A stretch of DNA of 36,388 bases, taken from positions 1-36,388 of the forward strand of contig CALVSY010000015.1 of NCBI GenBank assembly GCA_944359725.1, read 5' to 3'. The notes beneath the pieces were generated by a model. That model was not told the DNA's origin, searched no databases, and worked only from the letters and a program-made list of their open reading frames with translations. Below, in pieces: positions 16,265 through 24,585 of this stretch; within the stretch, counting starts at the first letter, position 1; the number at the start of each line of letters is the position of its first letter. The position numbers and the translations under genes are program-made. The stretch comes from an uncultured Bacilli bacterium. Its GTDB lineage: Bacteria; Bacillota_I; Bacilli_A; RF39; UBA660.

Positions 16265-16930
16265 TTATTTTGTTTTACCTTTGGATTTATTTATAATATG
16301 CTTTTTCTGTTTTTTCTTAGATTTATCTCTTAAAGCTAATTCCTGCTTTATTTTATTTATCTTTTCCCTTACTGATAATCTTTTAGAGCCCTCCTTTGAA
16401 TATATTGAGGAAATATCGAACGGAGGGCTTTTCTCCGACGTCCTCTTCTTGGGGTTTATTTTATCAACCGTTTCTTTACTTTTTGTATTTTTAGAAATGT
16501 TATCAGCTTTTACATTATGCTTTTCTTCTTTTGGATTAACCGTTGCATGATCAAAAGAAGAAAGATTAAAGCGCTCAAATATTCTGTTTATTTTAGCCGC
16601 ATCTTCACCACGAACAAGAATATCTACCATACCATCTTTTTTAGATTGTTTTTTATCTATTAATACATGGTATAAAACTCCATATTTTTTAGCAGCCTTT
16701 ACAAACTTATTTAAATCATCTTGTCTTAAAGAAAACACTTTAAGTTCTTTACCTGACTTAAGCATATTACCTAAACTAGTTTTACCTTTAGTCCTTATTT
16801 TATTTTTAGATAAAGCCATTAAGATTGCGGTAACATTCTTTGCAGCAGAACCAGTTATTTTTAAAGCAACTTGGGTCCCTTCTAAAGTCATTTTTACCAT
16901 TGACTCTGCCGCATCACTTGACGAGTTCAT
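16265..16930 (-). CDS. pcfB: PcfB/DUF3801 family relaxosome accessory
   Basis: 221 residues. The first 125 match the PcfB family (SSSDAAESMVKMTLEGTQVALKITGSAAKNV, LKVFSLRQDDLNKFVKAAKKYGVLYHVLIDK). The tail (130-221) is a lysine-rich, low-complexity basic extension ending KKQKKHIINKSKGKTK, suited to bind DNA. In pCF10, PcfB is reported to link the relaxosome with the coupling protein PcfC. Its start overlaps the relaxase gene end by 17 bp and virD4 follows, as expected for this role. Confidence 0.85.
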   Translation of the reverse strand: MNSSSDAAESMVKMTLEGTQVALKITGSAAKNVTAILMALSKNKIRTKGKTSLGNMLKSGKELKVFSLRQDDLNKFVKAAKKYGVLYHVLIDKKQSKKDGMVDILVRGEDAAKINRIFERFNLSSFDHATVNPKEEKHNVKADNISKNTKSKETVDKINPKKRTSEKSPPFDISSIYSKEGSKRLSVREKINKIKQELALRDKSKKKQKKHIINKSKGKTK

Positions 16931-18254
16931 TTAAACATTCCTCCTTTTCTAATTGATTTTCAAATTCATTTATATTCTTTTCAATCTTTTCTGATCTTTC
17001 TTCTATTTCATCACAAAGTTTAATTTTCCTACGTAATTCACCAATTTCATCGAACAAAGAAGATATATCTTGTTTAATATTAATATCTTGTGTCTTATTG
17101 TATCGATACCATAGTTTACTTCTTTTATCCAAAAGAATATCAAGTTTATCCTTTAATTTATTACTAAACAAAGAAAATTGATCATAAGTTTCGATTTTTT
17201 CACTTGCAAGTAATTTAGTTTGCTCTGATATTCTTTCCATTTTATTAACATCAGCTCTAATAGATGGTGGTATTTTCTGATATGGATTTTGTTGTGGAAA
17301 AGTTTTAAGTAAATAGCAATAATACAAATATAAACCATATAAGCCATGATGTTTTTGTTTTACCTTTTGAATATCCTTTTTATTTATTCTTTTTAAACCA
17401 TATTCTTCTATAAATGGAACTCTTTTCTCATATGTCTCATAAACTCTTTCTTTTATTCTTTCAATACTATATTCTTTACCAAAATTTCTTTCAATTCTTA
17501 TGTTTTTCTTATATGGCTCGCGTCTTATACTTAATATATTTTTTCCACGATATATAAGTTCATAATCCATAGCTCGCATTAAATTTTCAAAATCTTTATA
17601 TGAATATGCTTGTGCAATAGCTCTATCAATATCAGCTTTTGCAGTAACATAATAGTTATCATTTGAAATGTATTTATCATAATAATTAGAATAATTTATC
17701 TTACTACGTTTACAAGTTTTTTCCTTTAAAACACTAAGTCCATACTCTTGACATAACGAATCTGATAAATGCCTTAATTTAGCATAATTAGTTCTATTAT
17801 CATAATATTTTTTCCCATCTTTATAAGAAACCGAGTTTATAACAAAATGATTATGGATATGATTAGTATTCATGTGAGTACTTATAATCACTTCAAATCT
17901 ATCTCCCCACATTTCTTCAGCCAGTTTAACACCTATTTCATGTGCGAGTTCTGGAGTTACCTCTCCTTCTTTAAAGGATTGAAATGAGTGAAAGCCTAAT
18001 ATCCCATTCGTTTTATTATGCTGCTTCTTAGTTATAAGCATTTCCTCATAAGAGTTTTCCACAGTACAATTGATGCCGGATACATAATATTGCTTTTCCG
18101 TTTTAAAATTCATACCTGTATATTCATCAAGATTATGTAACTCGGCATATGTATTAACCCCATAATCAGTATTAAGTGTTTTTTCTATATCAGTAATATA
18201 ATCAATAACATGATCTAATCTTTTTTCTATTTTCCAAATACCCGTAGTAGCAAT
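16914..18254 (-). CDS. Relaxase / mobilization nuclease (MOBP-like), probable ATT start
   Basis: About 446 residues. The N-terminal 180 residues form the relaxase domain: the Tyr in HVIDYITDIEKT (residue 19) and the triple-His metal motif TNHIHNHFVIN (His132, 134, 136). QSFKEGEVTPELAHEIGVKLAEEMWGDRFEV is typical of Firmicute ICE relaxases, which nick oriT and pilot the strand. The rest is helical and charged, ending in a coiled coil. The family begins M-A-T-T-x-(I/L)-W; here the matching codon is ATT at 18254, with AGGAG eight bases upstream. An ATG at 18281 follows a terminator U-run and has no ribosome site. Confidence 0.9.
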   Translation of the reverse strand: MATTGIWKIEKRLDHVIDYITDIEKTLNTDYGVNTYAELHNLDEYTGMNFKTEKQYYVSGINCTVENSYEEMLITKKQHNKTNGILGFHSFQSFKEGEVTPELAHEIGVKLAEEMWGDRFEVIISTHMNTNHIHNHFVINSVSYKDGKKYYDNRTNYAKLRHLSDSLCQEYGLSVLKEKTCKRSKINYSNYYDKYISNDNYYVTAKADIDRAIAQAYSYKDFENLMRAMDYELIYRGKNILSIRREPYKKNIRIERNFGKEYSIERIKERVYETYEKRVPFIEEYGLKRINKKDIQKVKQKHHGLYGLYLYYCYLLKTFPQQNPYQKIPPSIRADVNKMERISEQTKLLASEKIETYDQFSLFSNKLKDKLDILLDKRSKLWYRYNKTQDINIKQDISSLFDEIGELRRKIKLCDEIEERSEKIEKNINEFENQLEKEECLNELVK

Positions 18255-18281
18255 TTTCCTCACTCCTCTCTTTTTGTTCAT

Positions 18282-18309
18282 AAAAAAAGACCATATCATT
18301 TCTGATACG
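18282..18309 (-). terminator. Terminator directly before the relaxase gene
   Basis: Minus-strand RNA forms CGTATCA-GAAA-TGATATG (7 pairs, one G-U, stable GAAA loop) followed by GTC and seven T. It ends the lipoprotein transcript and sits less than 30 bases before the relaxase start, so it can limit relaxase expression. Confidence 0.7.
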
Positions 18310-18357
18310 CTCTAATAATCTACTATATAAATTTGTTTAGTTAATTTTAAAAGAATT

Positions 18358-18918
18358 TTATAATTTCAAATCTTTGGTAAGTTTAAAATAATCTATATTA
18401 CCGTTATCAGTCATTGTTACAATATCTATATCATTAATATCATAACTACTATGATAAGATGAAATCATATCATTCCAATAATTATTTATATCTTCATCAG
18501 ATAATGATTGATCAAATAATTTAACAAAGTTAATAAATTGTTGCTTATACTCGTCTACACTTGCATCTACATCAGTTTTATATCCAACATAAACACTCAT
18601 ATTGTAATCCCCATTTGACTCATAATTATCATAGATACTTATTTCTAACTTATTATTTGCAACAGTAACTACATTATCCCTATCACTTCCACCAATATGT
18701 TTTTTAGATAACATATCGCTTGTTATATCTGGTTCATAAAGTTCGTTATATCTATTAATAAATAAATTAATACCTTCATCATCATTATATATAATGTCTA
18801 TATTCTTTTCTTCTTGTGTATTTAAAGTGCTATCTGTATTATTTTTGTCAGAATAATTACAACCAGTCATTCCAAATATAACAATTCCACATAGTATTAA
18901 TAATAAAGCTTTTTTCAT
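18358..18918 (-). CDS. Lipoprotein of unknown function
   Basis: 186 residues with a lipoprotein signal peptide (MKKALLLILCGIVIFGMTGC; lipobox GMTG|C at Cys20). The mature part is acidic with many Asp/Asn/Ser/Tyr and no recognised domain (LFDQSLSDEDINNYWNDMISSYHSSYD). It lies between mobC and the relaxase gene but has its own extended -10 promoter and its own terminator, so it is probably a separate unit. Surface lipoproteins in conjugative elements may act in entry exclusion or mating contact; for this one that is speculation. Confidence 0.75.
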   Translation of the reverse strand: MKKALLLILCGIVIFGMTGCNYSDKNNTDSTLNTQEEKNIDIIYNDDEGINLFINRYNELYEPDITSDMLSKKHIGGSDRDNVVTVANNKLEISIYDNYESNGDYNMSVYVGYKTDVDASVDEYKQQFINFVKLFDQSLSDEDINNYWNDMISSYHSSYDINDIDIVTMTDNGNIDYFKLTKDLKL

Positions 18919-18968
18919 AATATTCTCTCACTTTCAAATTACTATTTAATGACTTGTTTGTTATGCTA

Positions 18969-18977
18969 ATTATATCA
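18969..18977 (-). promoter_or_regulatory. Extended -10 promoter of the lipoprotein gene
   Basis: TGATATAAT on the minus strand, about 50 bases upstream of the start at 18918; no clear -35. Confidence 0.5.
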
Positions 18978-19023
18978 TTAAAATTAAAAATAATCTATAC
19001 TACATGAGCACATCATATTGATA

Positions 19024-19353
19024 TTATTTATTTACTTTTGGAAGCAAATATTCTTTTTTTACTTTAAGCATAAACCGATTCCAATTTTCTGATTCTTTCT
19101 TATACAATAATTCATCTATGAAATTAAGTGAGTTTGCTTTTTTAGCTATCTGGTTAAGATTATTACCAATTGCCCTCATTTCACTCATAGTTTCATAGAA
19201 CCTATCATCAGGTTTTTCTTTAGGCTCAAATCCAAGAATAAGATTTCTAATTAATTCAGATTCAGTAAAACCTACTTTCTTTGCTTTCTTTCTTAAAAGC
19301 ATAGCTTCTTCTCTGTTGAGCCATATCTGTTTTTTTATCTGTCTTGTTCTCAT
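19024..19353 (-). CDS. mobC: MobC-like relaxosome protein
   Basis: 109 residues. The N-terminus (RQIKKQIWLNREEAMLLRKKAKKVGFTESELIRNLILG) is a ribbon-helix-helix DNA-binding domain; the middle EMRAIGNNLNQIAKKAN is the MobC-family signature. MobC binds oriT and helps melt DNA for the relaxase. It follows the HU terminator, with the lipoprotein and relaxase genes downstream. Confidence 0.9.
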   Translation of the reverse strand: MRTRQIKKQIWLNREEAMLLRKKAKKVGFTESELIRNLILGFEPKEKPDDRFYETMSEMRAIGNNLNQIAKKANSLNFIDELLYKKESENWNRFMLKVKKEYLLPKVNK

Positions 19354-19385
19354 TAAATTCTCCTTTCTCTAAACATAAATGCATA

Positions 19386-19418
19386 ATAAAAAGACTGATA
19401 TATTTCTATACCAGTCTT
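19386..19418 (-). terminator. Terminator of the HU gene
   Basis: 12 pairs (arms 19407-19418 and 19391-19402, one G-U on minus-strand RNA), GAAA loop, followed by five T. It separates HU from mobC. Confidence 0.8.
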
Positions 19419-19427
19419 CTAATACTA

Positions 19428-19703
19428 TTAATTATTAACAATCGACTTTAGTTCAGTTCCAGCTTTGAAGCTTACCGCTTTGCAAGCTGCAATATGGATA
19501 GTTTCACCGGTTTGTGGATTTCTACCTTCTCTTGCTGCTCTATCAGAAGTTTTAAAAGTACCAAAACCCGCTACTGATACTTTATTACCTTTTGCAAGCT
19601 CGTCTTTAATTAAATTAAATGTAGCATTAAAAACCTTTTCGGTTTCTGCTTTTGTCAAACCCGTTTCATTTGCTAAAGCTTCTATCATTTCGGATTTTTT
19701 CAT
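19428..19703 (-). CDS. hup: HU family DNA-binding protein
   Basis: 91 residues, full length for HU. It begins MKKSEMIEALANETGLTKAETEKVFNA and contains GNKVSVAGFGTFKTSDRAAREGRNPQTGE, the beta-arm that bends DNA. It has its own extended -10 promoter and terminator. Located between the primase-like gene with the candidate oriT and mobC, so it may bend DNA in the relaxosome as well as serve as a nucleoid protein. Element-borne HU copies are common. Confidence 0.95.
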   Translation of the reverse strand: MKKSEMIEALANETGLTKAETEKVFNATFNLIKDELAKGNKVSVAGFGTFKTSDRAAREGRNPQTGETIHIAACKAVSFKAGTELKSIVNN

Positions 19704-19734
19704 TAATGTTCACCTCCAATACTACTATGTATTA

Positions 19735-19743
19735 ATTATATCA
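19735..19743 (-). promoter_or_regulatory. Extended -10 promoter of the HU gene
   Basis: TGATATAAT on the minus strand with a GGAGGTGAA ribosome site about 20 bases further on. The -35 is weak. Confidence 0.6.
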
Positions 19744-19784
19744 TAAAGATCATTTGATAATAAAGAGGGTTTTAGGGATTACCA

Positions 19785-19845
19785 TAATAAAGAATATTTA
19801 CGGGAGTAAATATTCAGTGCTGGCTAGGACACGGTAAGCCGTGAA
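19785..19845. other. Candidate origin of transfer (oriT)
   Basis: A non-coding stretch between the primase-like gene and HU/mobC, with a perfect 10-bp inverted repeat (GAATATTTAC / GTAAATATTC, 19792-19815) and a GC-rich 5-bp repeat CACGG-TAAG-CCGTG (19830-19843). On the minus strand the GC-rich repeat is followed at once by TCCTAGCC, which loosely resembles the TATCCTG nic core of MOBP plasmids, in the usual order repeat-then-nic. Its place beside mobC supports this. The AT-rich repeat could instead be the terminator of the primase gene. Confidence 0.4.
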
Positions 19846-20790
19846 TTAGCGTTCGTAATTCTTATATTTATTCCTATAATACAATAAGAAATCATTATAA
19901 TCTTTACCTATTAATGGTGGATTATTAATTACTTCATATTGTTTTGATAGTGATTTTATTATAGCTTTTGATGCCTTAATACCTGCATTATCATTATCTA
20001 GATGAAGTACTATTCTATTAATTTCAGGATAATGTGCCAAAAACACTTTTAATGTTGATGGAACTTTACTGTTGTCCAAATTTTTAGAAGGCATATATAC
20101 ACCAGCTAAAGAAATTAAATTATCTTGTTGCCAATCTCTTTTTTGGAGCTTTAATAGAGTTGCGTATGATAATAAATCTATAACACTTTCAAATAAATGA
20201 GCTGTTTTAGAGTTTTCCACAGAATTTATTCTAAAAGAATATTGCTTATCACTTCCATACGCATCTTTTAAAAATCTTACATTTTTTGTGCCACGTATCC
20301 CGGCGTATTTAATTTTACCTTCATAATTATAACCAATAAACACAACATTATTATTTATATCTTCGTAAATCAATTCATTATAAATACAATAATCAATTAT
20401 ATCTTTATCAATACCTCTTTTTAATAAATAACTTATAACAATATCATTATTGATGTTATGTTTAGGAAGAATTAATTTACTCCGTATTTTTTTTACTGGC
20501 AAAACATCTTTCGATATGGTTTTAACTTCCAAACAATTCAAAAGATGCTCAATTGCACCGGTAAAAGAAAAACCTTTTACCTTTATTAAATACTCTAACG
20601 CGGTTCTACCACCAATGTTTTGCGAAAACCAATACCAAAGTCCATTACTAATTTTCAAACTATCATGTTCTCTAGTAACAAAGGTATTTCTACTAAAGCG
20701 TACTAATTCATCTGGATTATAGTTTTTTAAATATGTATATAAATCTAGTTTCTTTACTTTTTGTATGTCCTCTTTAGAATAATATCCCAT
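19846..20790 (-). CDS. Toprim-domain primase-like protein (DUF3991-type)
   Basis: 314 residues. The N-terminal half has SNGLWYWFSQNIGGRTALEYLIKVKGFSFTGAIEHLL, the zinc-less primase-like fold seen in DUF3991/Toprim proteins of ICEs. The C-terminal Toprim domain contains FESVIDLLSYATL (conserved Glu) and IVLHLDNDNAGIKASKAI (DxDxAG). Such proteins are thought to act in element DNA replication or in making the complementary strand after transfer. It starts two bases after ssb ends, so both are translated from one message. Confidence 0.85.
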   Translation of the reverse strand: MGYYSKEDIQKVKKLDLYTYLKNYNPDELVRFSRNTFVTREHDSLKISNGLWYWFSQNIGGRTALEYLIKVKGFSFTGAIEHLLNCLEVKTISKDVLPVKKIRSKLILPKHNINNDIVISYLLKRGIDKDIIDYCIYNELIYEDINNNVVFIGYNYEGKIKYAGIRGTKNVRFLKDAYGSDKQYSFRINSVENSKTAHLFESVIDLLSYATLLKLQKRDWQQDNLISLAGVYMPSKNLDNSKVPSTLKVFLAHYPEINRIVLHLDNDNAGIKASKAIIKSLSKQYEVINNPPLIGKDYNDFLLYYRNKYKNYER

Positions 20791-20792
20791 AG

Positions 20793-21143
20793 TTATCTTT
20801 CATTAACAACGTGTTCTTTTTCTTTTGCCTTAGATAAAAACGTAATTCTTTCAGCTACTATATCCATTTTTCTTATAGAATCACCTTCTTTTGATTCAAT
20901 AGTTCTCATTTGTACTCTTCCTCTAACTCCAAGCAAGTCACCCTTTTTACAATATTCACAAGTATTTTCTGCAACGTCCTTCCATAACACACAATCTATG
21001 AAATCCGTTTCATATTCTCCTTGAGTATTTTTATATGATCTAGGTACGGCTATAGTAAGATTAGTAAATTTAATGCCATTTTCAGTTTCTTTTATTTCAG
21101 GTTCACTCACTAATCTTCCAACCATTACCACTTGATTAACCAT
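20793..21143 (-). CDS. ssb: Single-stranded DNA-binding protein, short form
   Basis: 116 residues with a complete OB-fold (MVNQVVMVGRLVSEPEIKETENG, FIDCVLWKDVAENTCEYCKKGDLLGVRGRVQ). Chromosomal SSBs are usually longer and end in an acidic DDDIPF-like tip that recruits repair proteins; this one ends KEKEHVVNER and lacks it, which suits an element protein that only covers single strands during transfer. Its start overlaps the 106-aa gene by 8 bp. Confidence 0.9.
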   Translation of the reverse strand: MVNQVVMVGRLVSEPEIKETENGIKFTNLTIAVPRSYKNTQGEYETDFIDCVLWKDVAENTCEYCKKGDLLGVRGRVQMRTIESKEGDSIRKMDIVAERITFLSKAKEKEHVVNER

Positions 21144-21456
21144 CTTTATTTTCCTCCTTTTTATTTCTATTTTCTAATAACATTTCATAATAATTTATAC
21201 CTGATTCCTCTGTATTAATTTTATTAATTAGTAAGTTAACAAGTTGTACTACTTCTTGATTAAAAAATCTCACTAAAATAAAAGTACCTCTTTCGGTTAT
21301 ACAAGGAATACTATATCTTAATAGTTTCTCTTTAAGTTTCTCAGCCGCAACTCTTTGTTCTTCATCACTTATACTTGATAAATATTCCATTAATAAATTA
21401 TATTTTGTAGTTATTAATTCTACCGCTATTGGCGGTATTCTTTTTCTATATGCCAC
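21136..21456 (-). CDS. Small protein, paralogue of the 1.8-kb gene
   Basis: 106 residues beginning MAYRKRIPPIAVELITTKYN, with GAAAGGAGTG before the ATG. It shares the IPPI opening, the KEKLLRYSIP motif and a closing YYEMLLENR helix with the 109-aa product at 1760-2089. No known domain or membrane segment. Overlap with ssb (8 bp) and closeness to the primase-like gene point to a role in element DNA processing, perhaps binding DNA or SSB. Function unknown. Confidence 0.75.
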   Translation of the reverse strand: MAYRKRIPPIAVELITTKYNLLMEYLSSISDEEQRVAAEKLKEKLLRYSIPCITERGTFILVRFFNQEVVQLVNLLINKINTEESGINYYEMLLENRNKKEENKDG

Positions 21457-21469
21457 ATTATCACTCCTT

Positions 21470-22090
21470 TCAATTTACATTATTTAAAGTGCATATAATA
21501 ACTAACTGTTTATTTGTGTTATGAACACATGTTATTAAAACAAGATTATATTTTGAATAATTTTCGTTTAAAGCTAAAAAACCAGTCTTTTCTATTTCAT
21601 ATTTTTTATTAACCTTATAAGAATAGTTTTTACCACGATAATACACATTAACTTTATCATCTATCATCAACTTATTTAGATTTTTAAAGAAAGATATTTT
21701 ACTATTACCAGCATGTGCGTATAAAATTAAATTTCCTTCTTCATTTGGCATATTGCTATTTTGATCAATACTAATTGCATAATTAATAGATTTAAAATCA
21801 TTGGTAGACATTACTAACCCTTTTTTTAAATTAATTTTAGGTATTTCAAGAATAGCAACATAATCATATTTACTTTGATTATTTACTACTGAAGATTGAT
21901 TATGTAAAACAGAATTTCCATCGTTATCATATTGCTTTAAATAAGATTCGATGTACCTTTCTTCAAATTTAGCATTGAAATAATTTATAGATATTATATA
22001 AATAATGATTCCTATTCCAAAAAATAAAAGAAGAAAGCCAATTATATTAATTAGATTGGCTTTTCTTTTTGTTTTTCTTTGTTCTTGCAT
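21470..22090 (-). CDS. Sortase dedicated to the neighbouring adhesin
   Basis: 206 residues with one N-terminal membrane helix (about 13-34) and a sortase beta-barrel. The catalytic His126 lies in LILYAHAGNS and Cys188 in LVLITCVHN, both in normal context. The third residue, Arg in (R)LVV of typical sortases, is absent: the segment reads NTNKQLVIIC, with Lys194/Gln195 there. The gene overlaps the adhesin gene by 44 bp, so it probably anchors that protein to the wall. Tn1549-like elements often carry such a pair. Confidence 0.85.
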   Translation of the reverse strand: MQEQRKTKRKANLINIIGFLLLFFGIGIIIYIISINYFNAKFEERYIESYLKQYDNDGNSVLHNQSSVVNNQSKYDYVAILEIPKINLKKGLVMSTNDFKSINYAISIDQNSNMPNEEGNLILYAHAGNSKISFFKNLNKLMIDDKVNVYYRGKNYSYKVNKKYEIEKTGFLALNENYSKYNLVLITCVHNTNKQLVIICTLNNVN

Positions 22091-24572
22091 ATAAAACCAT
22101 CCCTACACCTAACGCTATTATAGCTGTAGGAATAATTATCTCTAGTATATTAAAATCAGAATCTGTATCTGGTACTTCAATAATTAATTCATCTGCCATT
22201 GTTGCTTTTATAATCTCTCCATTTTCCTTAATGCTAAAGTATTGAGGATTTGGATTAATTTTATAATTTTCTGGTGCTTCACTCTCTTCTAATCTAAAGT
22301 TTCCTATATATAAATCGTCAATAACTATTTTGCCATTAGAATCAGTTTTTCCTTCAAAAATAAGTATGTTTTTATCATCATCATAAATTTTTATGGTTGT
22401 ATTAGGTAAAGGTTCACCAGTAGAAATATCAACTTTAGTAAAATCTAAAGTACCTTTTTTATATTTATTTAAAATATCAACCGATTCAGATACCAATTCA
22501 GTATACTGATCCTTATATGTTAATTCAAAATTATAAATATTTTTATCCAAAACCAAATTATCATCTGACGTTTTTACTTCTTTTATATAATATTTTCCTA
22601 AATACATATCATCTAATTTAGCTAAACCATTTTCATCAGATTTTATAGTTGCAACCAACTCATCTTTCTTATAATGTGTAACGCCATCTTTAGTAACTAT
22701 ATTATCAGCTGCGTAAATATTAAATTCCGCTCCTTCAAGATTGACTTTTTCATAATGGTAACTATCATTTTCTATTACTAACTTTTCTGCTAATTTATTA
22801 ATAGTAACTTGCCCTTTTACTTGTTTATTAGCAAATTTTACCAATACCATAACACCATAATCTTTATCATTAATAAGTTCAGAATTATCTCCAACTTCAA
22901 ACTCAAAAGGTTCACTGTTCCATAAATAACCGTTTATTTCTTGATCTATTTCTTCAATTCTATACTTACCAGAAGATAATTCATATGGTGTTACAAATTC
23001 ACCATTTTTATCCGTTTCAAATACACATACTTTTTCGGTTGTAGGATAAGTTATATTTTGACAAACATATTCATTTTTGTTTATATCAAATATCTTAAAT
23101 TTAATGCCACTTAAATTAAGAGCTTTACCGGATTCACTATCTATTTTAACTAACTTTAACTTTGCTTTAATCTCAGCATTTGCAATTACTTTATATACTG
23201 TTTTTCCGACATCTTCAACTTTAACAATAAAATCTTCTACTTTTTCATGATTAGGCGTTGTTGTTAATTGCTTAACCATGTAAGTGCCATAAACTAAATT
23301 TACTTTAATTCTACCATCTGAATCCGTTTTTTCCTTAGCTACTAGTTTACCATTTATATCGTGAAAGCCAAATTCAACATTTGGTTCTGGAGTCATTATA
23401 CCAGTATTATCATCCGCATAAACTTTAGTAAATTCAAAGTCACGATTTATAACTTTTTCATATACAGTTATTTCTGGAAAGATATTGTCACTCGTGATTT
23501 CAAAATAATACCTCTCATTTGAAACTTGATAACCCTCACTAGCAGATTCTTCAAGTAAATAATAACGGCCTAAAGATGGTAACTCAGAACTAGTAACCTT
23601 TCCATTTTCATCTGTAACTATAGTTCCTACTTTTTCATCTTTCATATTATAAATTCCATAAGTAGCACCTTTTAAAGATGACTCAGCGCCTTGAGGCTCA
23701 TTTACACCGGTATCCTTATCTACTTTAGTAACTTCTATTTTACCTCCGTGAATATTAATTTCAAATTCAGAATAAACTGGATCAAGAAAACCTTTTGTCA
23801 TAACATTTTGACTAATATTATCAACATAAACTATTGGTGCTGTAGCAAAGTCTTCAAGTTTCTTCGAAAGTTTTATCTTAACATCAGCCTTTTTATCAGA
23901 GTTAACAATTAGCTTATTACCTTCTACCTTTACATCAACTCCACCATCATTTACTAACTCATAATTAGATAAAACATTATTAGTATCAACTAATTCTAAT
24001 GTTTCACCTACATTCATTTCAAAACTTTGACCATTAAAACTTGGTCTCGTTAAGTGTGCTGCTACATCGGCATTTAATTGATTTATTTCATCTTGAAAAG
24101 GATAAATTATATTACCTTTAAATGAATCAGTAAAATACGTATCCCAGCCTAATGTATGAGTTTGCCATATAAGGTACTGTGTTACTGCATACCATTTTGG
24201 ATCGGTCCTATCTTTATAACCATAACCGTAATAAACTAAACGTTTTATTCTTGTCCATTCATCTTGTGTCATTCCAGCCCAAGCATCTTGATTACTATCA
24301 TAACCCGGCATTAAATGACCTTCAATCAAATTAACTCCAGGTTGAATACAGTAAACAAATTGACCATCACTCGACCTACGCAACAACCTTGCTCTTTCAG
24401 AACGCTGAACACCATCTTTAAATTTTGTAAAATAGATATTATCTAACCATGTGACATAAAACGAATCATCTGCTACCGCAGCTTCTACGTTACTATTAGG
24501 TATAAATAAAAATCCCAATAAAAAAACAGGTAAAATTACCTGCGTTAAAATCTTTTTTATAATTTTCTTCAT
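22047..24572 (-). CDS. Cell-wall anchored thioester-domain adhesin with SpaA repeats
   Basis: 841 residues from the ATG at 24572 (AAAGGAGGAAATA before it; an upstream frame extension has no such site). A signal peptide ends near VEA (31). Residues about 35-190 form a thioester domain: Cys75 in FVYCIQPG and Gln132 in VTQYLIWQ can form an internal thioester that bonds covalently to host or partner surfaces. Five SpaA/Cna-B-like repeats follow, each opening with a Lys motif (EVTKVDKDTG, EFTKVYADD, KLVKIDSESG, TINKL, DFTKVDISTG) for isopeptide bonds. The end has a sorting signal VPDTD, a membrane helix and KKNKKK. Probably a mating or colonisation adhesin. Confidence 0.9.
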   Translation of the reverse strand: MKKIIKKILTQVILPVFLLGFLFIPNSNVEAAVADDSFYVTWLDNIYFTKFKDGVQRSERARLLRRSSDGQFVYCIQPGVNLIEGHLMPGYDSNQDAWAGMTQDEWTRIKRLVYYGYGYKDRTDPKWYAVTQYLIWQTHTLGWDTYFTDSFKGNIIYPFQDEINQLNADVAAHLTRPSFNGQSFEMNVGETLELVDTNNVLSNYELVNDGGVDVKVEGNKLIVNSDKKADVKIKLSKKLEDFATAPIVYVDNISQNVMTKGFLDPVYSEFEINIHGGKIEVTKVDKDTGVNEPQGAESSLKGATYGIYNMKDEKVGTIVTDENGKVTSSELPSLGRYYLLEESASEGYQVSNERYYFEITSDNIFPEITVYEKVINRDFEFTKVYADDNTGIMTPEPNVEFGFHDINGKLVAKEKTDSDGRIKVNLVYGTYMVKQLTTTPNHEKVEDFIVKVEDVGKTVYKVIANAEIKAKLKLVKIDSESGKALNLSGIKFKIFDINKNEYVCQNITYPTTEKVCVFETDKNGEFVTPYELSSGKYRIEEIDQEINGYLWNSEPFEFEVGDNSELINDKDYGVMVLVKFANKQVKGQVTINKLAEKLVIENDSYHYEKVNLEGAEFNIYAADNIVTKDGVTHYKKDELVATIKSDENGLAKLDDMYLGKYYIKEVKTSDDNLVLDKNIYNFELTYKDQYTELVSESVDILNKYKKGTLDFTKVDISTGEPLPNTTIKIYDDDKNILIFEGKTDSNGKIVIDDLYIGNFRLEESEAPENYKINPNPQYFSIKENGEIIKATMADELIIEVPDTDSDFNILEIIIPTAIIALGVGMVLYARTKKNKKKSQSN

Positions 24573-24585
24573 TATTTCCTCCTTT

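Noticed and set aside
18255-18299. ATG starts upstream of the relaxase (at 18299 and 18281)
   Set aside because: The first lies in a terminator stem and the second after its U-run; neither has a ribosome site, and family proteins begin at the later ATT position.
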